Shown here: positions 1 to 7,000 of the stretch, in pieces
How the letters are laid out: each line of letters opens with the position of its first letter
Numbering within the stretch: position 1 is the first letter of the stretch
Assembly: GCA_910592205.1 (NCBI GenBank)
Contig: CAJVPJ010000930.1
Span: 1-14,464 of the forward strand
Reading direction: 5' to 3'
Length of the DNA stretch: 14,464 nt
Source: Paraglomus occultum
Taxonomy: Eukaryota; Glomeromycota; Glomeromycetes; Paraglomerales; Paraglomeraceae
The notes under the pieces: model-generated
Told to the model about the DNA's origin: nothing
Databases searched by the model: none
The model's input: the letters and a program-made list of their open reading frames with translations, nothing else
Translations under genes and position numbers: made by a program

Positions 1-170
1 CGGAGAATATTTTCATATTGAAATGAGGCCTTGGGATTATGAAATCAGTTGCACGTGCAGAATAGGGAGAGTGTGCACTTATCACTAATTTCCGAGGTTG
101 GGAATTTGAAATACCGTGCACTTAAGGAGAGTGTGCATTTAGAGAGAGTGCATTTAGAGAGAGTTGACTG
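1..170. mobile_element. Terminal part of a DNA transposon (Tc1/mariner-pogo type), cut by window edge
   Basis: The stretch contains repeated GAGAGTGTGCAYTTA-like units at about 65-85, 126-142 and 143-160. It finishes in AGAGAGTTGACTG at 158-170, directly followed by TATA. Read on the other strand this is a terminus starting CAGTCAACTCTCT and flanked by TA. That is the usual form of pogo/Tigger-like inverted repeats, and it has the same ACTG|TA ending as the complete element at 1778-2445. The partner repeat would lie outside the window, so the call rests on one end only. Confidence 0.4.
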
Positions 171-394
171 TATATTAATATACACAATATAAATAACAAC
201 CCCTGTCAAAATTACAAACTAACATAAAAGTTGGTTTTTTTTCCAAAATTTCTGTTGTCTGTATTTACTATGTATATGTAACCCACTATAATTATATAAT
301 TCCCTGATATTATTTTAAAGCTGCAGTTTGATAAAGTGGCAACGTTTATGTTACAATATTAATATAAATGTATGAAAGTCATACATAATACCCC

Positions 395-851
395 TTGATA
401 GTCATGTGTAATGCTCAACATACAATGACAGGGCAATCTATTATTATGTCAAAATTCTTCAGAGACATCTACCTGAAATATAACAAATGCTCGGAAGAGT
501 CTGGTGCTTCCAACAAGACTATGATCCAAGGCATACAAGCTCAGTCACTTAACAATTTTTTCAGGCAACTATGTTATTGTTGACTGGCCATTGAATATAC
601 ATCCAATAGAAAATCTATAAAGCATAGTTAAAACAACTGTAGAAAAGCAATGCACAAAATTTTAATAATGAAAAGATATTGTGAGGCAATTATTAAAAGT
701 AATAGTAAACGAATTCCTATTTTAATTTTTATAAATAAAATCTGTACATTTTGCAGTTTTTGAATCAAATATTTGAGTTTTACTTCACTTGTTGGTTATA
801 AAGTCAGTGTAATTCTACTGCAGGCAAGATTTTTGTCCCATACTAATACTG
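395..851 (+). mobile_element. Decayed Tc1/mariner-like element: transposase C-terminal part and right end
   Basis: Between about 455 and 640 the plus strand carries the end of a Tc1-like DDE transposase in broken frames. One frame reads FQQDYDPRHTSS near 509-545, matching the family's FQQDNDPKHTS block with the second catalytic Asp. After a one-base shift the next frame reads VIVDWPLNIHPIENL near 571-619, matching the DWPAQSPDLNPIENLW block with the catalytic Glu. In-frame stops interrupt both parts, so it is inactive. The probable right end is ACTAATACTG at 842-851 followed by TA. I could not find the left inverted repeat, so the left boundary is unknown. Confidence 0.72.
455..640 (+). pseudogene. 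Tc1-like transposase fragment (DDE domain), frameshifted and with stops
   Basis: Stops fall inside the expected coding stretch: one before QMLGRVWCFQQD, one after RHTSSVT, and one replacing the Trp of the NPIENLW motif. A frameshift occurs near 563-570. Only the last third of a normal transposase of about 340 residues can be recognised. The order of motifs (QQD-DP-HTS, then DWP, then PIENL) and their spacing fit the DD34E subgroup. Confidence 0.7.
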
Positions 852-1777
852 TATATGCTGTCAATTTTATTAAACTGCTTTATAAGTAATAACTTAATTC
901 ATAACTTTATTTTTAAAAAGTACAATTAATTAGCTTCAACATGGTACCAAATCATATAGTAAATACAGATAATAGAGATTTTTTGGGGAAAAAATTTTTT
1001 TCGTCTGTTTTACTAGTAAAATTTTTATCTTTTACTTATAATTACGTCAGTAGGATGTAAAGAGAGTTATTTTATTGGGTCACCAGCGAATGATGTAAAT
1101 GTGTTGAATAATTCATATCACCACATTTGCGCAAATCTGCGAACGTATTATTGAAAGTGCGAGAAACTGTTTCGTGTAATCCACATCACTTACAATTATT
1201 TTGTGCGTAGCGTTTGGATGGGTCAACAATCGCGGGAGAGCAAGCAATCGTTAACTCTAAAATTAACTATCTTTCGAACAACTGTTATTGACCCTTTAAA
1301 CAGTATATCAATAATAGACACTAACCGTAGACGGTTATTCGCCCTCGAGTTAGCAAATAACACAAGAATATCCACGAGGCAAAAAGTGAATATTCCTAAT
1401 CGATGTCTAACCCCACGTTATTATTATCAGAAACAAATCCTAATTGCAAAAATAAAATACTCAAATATATACACAGCGACAGTCTTTGAGACAAGAATCG
1501 CTTTAGAGTTATCAAAAGAAAATTGTGTTGAGTCCTGCTGTCGATCGAAAAACAAATTAACACTATATGAGCCAAACAAGATAAATCGTATTGCTATAGA
1601 AAGTAGAAAAAAGATTTTACTTGGAAGGATCTATTACGAATACAATCTTGCTAGTGGATAAAATGCTACAGTATTTTTTGTGCGAAAATCCCAACTAACC
1701 GGCGACATTGGAAACGATAATTATGCGAATCAATTCTTAAATGCAAATAAACTCTTAATGGACATGCTATTATAATA
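852..1777. other. Mostly non-coding AT-rich stretch between two transposon remnants
   Basis: No recognisable gene. It holds a homopolymer-rich patch near 981-1001, a CRE/ATF-like octamer TTACGTCA at 1042-1049, a perfect 12-nt palindrome ATTTGCGCAAAT at 1125-1136, and one long open frame (1218-1661, listed separately). The short motifs could be chance. Confidence 0.6.
1218..1661 (+). CDS. Unrecognised open reading frame, hypothetical, 147 codons from its first ATG
   Basis: The frame is open from 1203 (GTG) and has its first ATG at 1218; it stops at 1659-1661. The product would be basic and rich in Ile, Asn, Arg and Lys. I see no signal peptide, membrane segment or family motif. For DNA of this AT content an uninterrupted run of about 150 codons is longer than expected by chance (my rough estimate is well under one such run per 14 kb), which is the only reason to list it. 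It lies between transposon remnants, so it could be a leftover element ORF, an orphan gene or coincidence. No intron boundaries were evident. Confidence 0.2.
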   Translation: MGQQSRESKQSLTLKLTIFRTTVIDPLNSISIIDTNRRRLFALELANNTRISTRQKVNIPNRCLTPRYYYQKQILIAKIKYSNIYTATVFETRIALELSKENCVESCCRSKNKLTLYEPNKINRIAIESRKKILLGRIYYEYNLASG

Positions 1778-1800
1778 CAGTCATCCCTCGTTTATATCCC
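1778..1800 (+). repeat. Left terminal inverted repeat of the pogo/Tigger-like element
   Basis: It pairs with 2422-2445 on the opposite strand, with one single-base indel in the C run and one mismatch near the inner end. Confidence 0.85.
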
Positions 1801-2421
1801 CACTTTGGGACGGAGACTTTTTGGGGATATATCTGAAGTGGGATATAACAAATAGTATAACGCATCTAAATTATTCATGTACTGTATCTCATATCGTTTT
1901 CAGTCGCGAAATTCCTTTTATTCTAAAATTTTTTAGCTGTCTCAAGTGCTTGTCTTCCCTCTTGTATAGAAATTGACACTTTCTCTTCTTCGTCTGAGTC
2001 TTTTCAATTTGCATTAGCGTCTGCTGCGACACACCTTCAGCCACCAGAAGTTCTTCAAACTCTTCCTGTTATGTAGATACAGTACATTAACCCTTGTCAA
2101 GCTCGACATATTCAGACACTGTCATATCCATTGAGCAGTCTACCAGTTTTAAGCAATAAGAGCTAAAGCCAATCTCATCGATTTCGTCAATCTCCATCGC
2201 GTTTGTAATGGAGCCTGTCGCGTCCTCAAGTAACGTGCGCACAGCATTAATGCACTAACCAACAAAAGATAGTTTAATTATAGATAGAAACGATGTGATA
2301 TTTATGTAACACAATTGACATATATTTACCGAGGTGATATAACTGAGATATAATCACTATATACTGTATTTCTATAGTATATGGGGAAAGAGAAGTAATA
2401 GTAATAGGGGAATTCGAAGCT

Positions 2422-2445
2422 GGGTTATAAACGAGGGGATGACTG
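2422..2445 (-). repeat. Right terminal inverted repeat of the pogo/Tigger-like element
   Basis: Mirror copy of the repeat at 1778-1800. The outermost bases GACTG are followed by the TA duplication at 2446-2447. Confidence 0.85.
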
Positions 2446-2447
2446 TA

Positions 2448-2990
2448 AATGTTATTAATTCGCTGTACAAATGTGTAATTGCACAACAGTCATAACTATT
2501 ATGCATCTGTGCAAAAGTGACAACAGTCTTCTTCCTAATAGATACTTTTCCTTCCTGGTGTATTATATTCATTCAAAAGCATTGATAGTTATTTAGAAAC
2601 ATGAGCGAGTTTATCTGTTGGTATCTGCATACAGAATAACAGACTTTAATCTTGTCAGACCCTTTATTGCCCCTGGTACTAAACAAAGGAAAACACTCTT
2701 TGCTTTGTCCACTCTAAGCAAGTGTGTAATATTATTCACAAGAGTTTAATAATATGCTTATTAAAGTATTATAAGAAAATGAAAACGTATAAGACACGTA
2801 ATAATCTTCATACGGGTCTTTTATAACTAATCTACTACGCTTTATCCTAATTAGAAAACAAAACCAAGATTTAAGTAATTTAGACCAATTAATTGATAGC
2901 TGACAGCGCAATTTTTTCAACCTGAAATTTGAACTTTATATATATAACAATTCTTTTTCTTTCAAACTGATCTCAAAGACAAAAAGTAGC
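2448..2990. other. Intergenic region with likely upstream sequence of the SAP30-like gene
   Basis: No coding signal is seen; short open frames on the minus strand show no family features. A CCAAT pentamer at 2885-2889 and a TATA-like run at 2937-2947 lie near the right end and are reasonable promoter elements for the gene starting at 2991. Confidence 0.6.
2937..2947 (+). promoter_or_regulatory. TATA-like element upstream of the SAP30-like gene
   Basis: TATATATATAA lies 43 nt upstream of the start codon at 2991, with CCAAT about 50 nt further upstream. Position and sequence fit a core promoter, but AT-rich DNA makes chance matches common. Confidence 0.4.
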
Positions 2991-3446
2991 ATGTCGTTTT
3001 CAAGGGCATACAACAATGACGGCAGCGGAAGCCACAACAGAGAGTTATCCTCAAGCTCGAGTACTGGCGCATCGGGCTCTATGAAAAGGTTCGGAAAGGG
3101 AAAAGACGTCACAAGGGAGATAGCACTGGTGAGTATGTCGTCGGTATGTATGGGATTAAGGTCGAAAGAGTATTATAAGGGACTGTCCCGCGTGGCGCAC
3201 AGGCTATTTACCAATTATTTCGCTTTCGTTCCGCAGCTTGACTTTAATACTCTTGATATCTCAGTATTGCGTCGATATAAAAGAATACACCGCCTAAAGG
3301 TAAATGAACCAGCTACGAAAGAGCAACTTGTTCAGGCAGTGAGTAAACATTATGCTGCCATGAAACCCATTGAAAATGAAGTAATAGCTACATTTATATA
3401 TGCCGTTCATAATAAAGGTAAACCAACAGTGAAGATGAAGAGATAG
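2991..3446 (+). CDS. SAP30: SAP30-like Sin3/histone deacetylase complex subunit
   Basis: The C-terminal half carries the Sin3-binding SAP30 domain: LDFNTLDISVLRRYKRIHRL, then KEQLVQAVSKHY, then VIATFIYAVHNKGK. The LRRYK(R) core and the closing FIY(A/S)V block are hallmarks of SAP30 and SAP30L. The family bridges Sin3 to Rpd3/HDAC in the nucleus for transcriptional repression. The N-terminus is Ser/Gly-rich and disordered; no zinc finger like that of vertebrate SAP30 is seen, as is usual in fungi. A probable intron at 3129-3236 (GTGAGT to a pyrimidine-rich CCGCAG) is 108 nt long and free of stops. Preferred exons are 2991-3128 and 3237-3446, giving 115 residues with the domain at about 47-108. 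The unspliced frame gives 151 residues. The start is the first ATG after the TATA-like box. Confidence 0.85.
   Translation: MSFSRAYNNDGSGSHNRELSSSSSTGASGSMKRFGKGKDVTREIALVSMSSVCMGLRSKEYYKGLSRVAHRLFTNYFAFVPQLDFNTLDISVLRRYKRIHRLKVNEPATKEQLVQAVSKHYAAMKPIENEVIATFIYAVHNKGKPTVKMKR
3129..3236 (+). other. Probable in-frame intron of the SAP30-like gene (GT-AG, 108 nt)
   Basis: Donor G|GTGAGT and acceptor TTTCGTTCCGCAG| are good consensus matches in phase 0. The length is a multiple of three and there is no stop, so the reading frame is open whether or not it is removed. The 36 residues it would encode precede the conserved domain and do not resemble the family. Confidence 0.7.
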
Positions 3447-4090
3447 TGCGTTAGTGTATGTGATATATTTTATGCGTATGGCTGCTAATGAGGTGACCTT
3501 TGGTTTGTTGACATAGACAATGTTCTGAAATTGCCCATTCCATAAGAACGCTACGATTGGCCCTTAAACTGGTTGAAATCTAAGCATCTGCTTCTGAATA
3601 AAAAGTGATCGGATTAGTTTTTAGAAACCTACAGTTGTCAACTTAGTAACCCTTATCTTGCTAACAGTAGTCTAGAAGCACCTTCGATCGATATGAGGAG
3701 CCCGCGTATTTTCATCCCGATCATAAACATCTTCCTTTGAGATGGGCAACAAAATGGAATTTCGATCTTGCATTATTTCTGTACCTTCGTTTATTTATAG
3801 GTAGACTATATAGATTTTTAGATTAGACACTCAAATAGTTCAAAGACTACATCCAGAATGGCTTTGTTAGACTTGTGAAACATGATTTTTAAAAAACAAC
3901 TACTACTTTTATCTATTAATAATGAGTATATATTAGGCAACGAAAATTTCATTCTATATAGTAGAATCAGACTAAACCTCGCGTAAGGTATAAATAAATA
4001 GTTTTTTTCTGTAATCACCATCATCGCGATATAACTAATACTATTAAACCTGTCACTCCCCAACTACCAATTTCAAATACCATTCTTAAT
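3447..4090. other. Convergent intergenic region (3' ends of SAP30-like and GNPAT-like genes)
   Basis: No gene is seen. An AATAAA hexamer at 3597-3602 (+) is a plausible poly(A) signal about 150 nt past the SAP30-like stop. On the minus strand AATAAA lies at 3795-3790, nearly 300 nt past the acyltransferase stop. An 81-codon minus-strand open frame at 3818-4063 has no family features and is probably chance. Confidence 0.5.
3597..3602 (+). terminator. Candidate poly(A) signal for the SAP30-like gene
   Basis: AATAAA lies about 150 nt after the stop codon at 3444-3446. It is the only canonical hexamer on this strand soon after the gene. Confidence 0.4.
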
Positions 4091-7000
4091 TCACAATTTA
4101 GCCTCTGGCTGTGCAGTCTTGACTGATCGACCCATTAAATTATTCATAACTCCCAAATCAGCCGTAGACGGTTGTCCGACAATTTCCGCCAATCGTAAGA
4201 CTCGAAAACTGACAGTTGCATTATCTCTCCTATTCTTGCCTTCCCGTCTGAACTTGCCGATTTGTTCGACTAAATCCCATAACTTTCCCTTTGGCTCTAT
4301 CGCTCCTTGAGCATTCCGTGTTGGAACGTACTCCGGATTCAAAGCAATGGTCGGAAGTATTTTGGTATTTCGACTGCGTTTCACCAGTATGATATTCATC
4401 TCCTCTAATCGGATAAATGCATTTTTGAGTGTTTCTTTGTTTACTGCCTCAAAGTACGAAAGATCACCTTGGTAATAAAGGGTTTTGCCAAAGAGCTGAC
4501 ACTTGTTATGAAAGTCTCGTTCATCGAACCAAGTGATAGGAACTGGATTCTTCTTGGTTATCGCATTCTTTTGTTGGAGTGTGGCAGACCTGGGCGGCGT
4601 CATTGAGAAAAGACTTACAGCTGGAACGAATATTTGTATTAATAATTTTATATCATAATTTGATCACCACTGAAATCATTAATCGTATTGGGTATATGTC
4701 CTTACCAGCTAGCCAGTAGGTCTCGATGAATGGCCATATTAAGAAACAGTAAAAATCTTGGAAGTAAACAAAGTCATTAGAGCATCGTATCATACGTCGT
4801 GCCACAACACTGTATTATACCAACCATAGTTTTCTCTACCAATAGCCCTTTCTGCATCCGATAATCCTACGGTACCATCTTCGAAAACGAAAACATTATC
4901 TTTCTATACGATCGGACAGACTATCGGTTAACTTTGCTTTATTGGCATGAAAACATTGATTCCCTTTCACTGCACTGACCACAAGCCCTTCCAGAGTATC
5001 ATACAAGTTGTTTTCGATCTCTCCCGGTCGATAGACAAATTCCACTTTGAGTAACTGGGACAAAAATGTCACGGTTTCCAGCAATTTATGAAAGTCGAAT
5101 CTTTGCGTCGATTTTGATCCACCGATTTTGATTTTTGTGTACATGGCCGCAGAAACGATAGCTTTGGACGTAAAGTTTTATGTCAATGAACGCCGAGCAT
5201 ATTAAACATGGTAATAATCAATATTAGAATTACCTTCGGAAACAAACAAGTGGATAACCTACAACAGATAATCATTAGCATATAGAGCAATATATGATTC
5301 ACTTCAAAAGACATTGACGTTTAAATAAATTTTAATTAATATAAACCTGGTTACGATAGAAACTTAACTCGAAACGATTCTCTGCACAAAATACAGTCTC
5401 CAGCAAGTCTTTTCTCTCCTTTATCAAGTCCTTTAATACATTCATTGCGCTTGAATAATATTAATCGTCAGTTATCCAAGCCAATTGCTCTTATTCATCA
5501 CTCGCTCCCTTCTATTACCTACCGGTCAACTATTTCTCCCGTTGTCATGTCACCAAAATCAGCGACATGTCCTCCCTTCATTACTATAGCGGCTTTCAGC
5601 CAATCCACGCGTCGGATTAATTCGGCTCGACCCACACCCTAATTGACGCGTTTTAAAGTTAGCCAATAAAGTTGGAAGAAAGGGAAATGAGGATCTATAT
5701 ATAAAATAATATAGTACCCGACCACGCAAAGTGAGAATTATGGTGCCAACTGAAAAGAAAGGACAAGTGTAAGTATATTTTGTTCGAACCTAATGGGAAC
5801 TGGTTGGAGACTGGAGTATGCGTTCTTGTATACCTAACGCTGTTGGCATTACGACTGATACCGAATTCTTTTTTTTTTTTTTCATGTGGAAAAAGCCTTA
5901 GTTTACGGATCATTATCACTCAAATTCACGTCATAGAACAGCTACCAAGTCTAAACTTACAATATCTGACAAGACTCTGTTCAAACAGGCGAAAAAGAGA
6001 GTTAACACAAGTCAGCCAACGCATTAATAACGAAGAACAACAGTAACTCACTTATATCCTAATGCTCGTAATAGTATGACTTTGTTCTGTTCGTTGGTCG
6101 GATCAAACGCCCTAAATCAACAGAAAATCAATTTGTTATCCAGGAATGACTCGTATTACCCAACAACGCGCCCTCACCTTCTCCGCCCTACTTGAGCCTG
6201 AACGAATTGTGATAACGAATAAGGCTTTGCAAATCGCACTGTATTTGAAAATTTATGGATACGATCAGCAATTAACACATATCCATGCTGTGTGTGAGCC
6301 AACCCGTTTTTGAATAAAAGTCACCGCAATTCCTGTCCTCCAAAGTTAACTTGCGGAAGCCATGGGTCGGATCTCACACAACAACCTTTACAAGCAATTA
6401 TACAAATTCTCAATAAGAATACCAACACGCACCAACGATCCTTCCCCACTTGAGCTGCAACAGCCTCGTATTCGTCATTATCCCCCATAGACTTTCTTTT
6501 TCTTTCGGATTCCCCAGCAGTTCATTAACATATGTCTCCGTCTCAATAACTTTATCATACTGGATCGACATGGGTACAATCCAACAATCCTTTGCCCTTC
6601 CGGATAATACACAGTCTAACATTATTTTCAAGACACCTAATTTTGGTGGCAACAATTTTCCCGTTCGACTCCGCGTCCCCTCGATAAAACATTCAACGTT
6701 ATGTCCCCGTTCCAAAAGTCCTTCGACATATTCTTTAACAACAGAACCGTAAAGCAAGTCTTCACCCCAAGATCGGCGAATGAAGAATGCGCCACCACCT
6801 TTGAGAATGCGTCCAACAATGGGTAAGTTAAGATTATCACCTGCGACAATATGAGGGAGAGCTAAGCCAAGACGAAAGAAAATGTAAGAGACAACGAGGT
6901 AGTCGATGTGGGATTTATGGCAGGGGAGTATTACAAGAGAGTGGTTGTTCTGGGCAGCTATAATAGCTACTCGACGGAGCTATGAAGAGGAACGAATCGG

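Larger units (their letters stand above)
1778..2445 (-). mobile_element. Non-autonomous pogo/Tigger-like Tc1-mariner element, 668 bp, complete with TIRs
   Basis: The left end begins CAGTCATCCCTCGTTTAT at 1778. The right end, read on the opposite strand from 2445, begins CAGTCATCCCCTCGTTTAT. They match over about 23 nt with one extra C and one mismatch. Both ends are flanked by TA (1776-1777 and 2446-2447), the Tc1/mariner target duplication. The minus strand between about 2200 and 1900 keeps a readable acidic-to-basic stretch with SEYVELDKG near 2117-2091 and a Lys/Arg-rich tail, interrupted by stops. It looks like the C-terminal remnant of a transposase. The central catalytic domain is missing, so the copy depends on a transposase encoded elsewhere. 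Confidence 0.85.

Noticed and set aside
171-230. Left inverted repeat of the Tc1-like remnant
   Set aside because: No convincing match to the reverse complement of the right end at about 800-851.
2274-2572. Two overlapping minus-strand open frames of 66-70 codons
   Set aside because: They lie across the right end of the transposon and adjacent AT-rich DNA, overlap each other and show no family features.
3818-4063. 81-codon minus-strand open frame between SAP30-like and GNPAT-like genes
   Set aside because: Hydrophobic but featureless, in the 3' region of the acyltransferase gene, and of a length expected by chance.
4896-4904. Frameshift or pseudogenisation of the acyltransferase near its C-terminus
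   Set aside because: A 76-nt GT-AG intron explains the frame change, and all 18 exons sum to a whole number of codons ending at AKL-stop.
5445-5642. Plus-strand open frame of 65 codons
   Set aside because: Antisense shadow of exons 12-13 of the acyltransferase.
6239-6432. A missed exon inside the long 194-nt intron of the acyltransferase
   Set aside because: The flanking exons join directly into the family sequence WGRIVVRFAKPYSL, leaving no residues to place.
6450-6752. Plus-strand open frame of 100 codons
   Set aside because: Antisense to the exon carrying FIEGTRSRTGK, which is clearly the coding strand.
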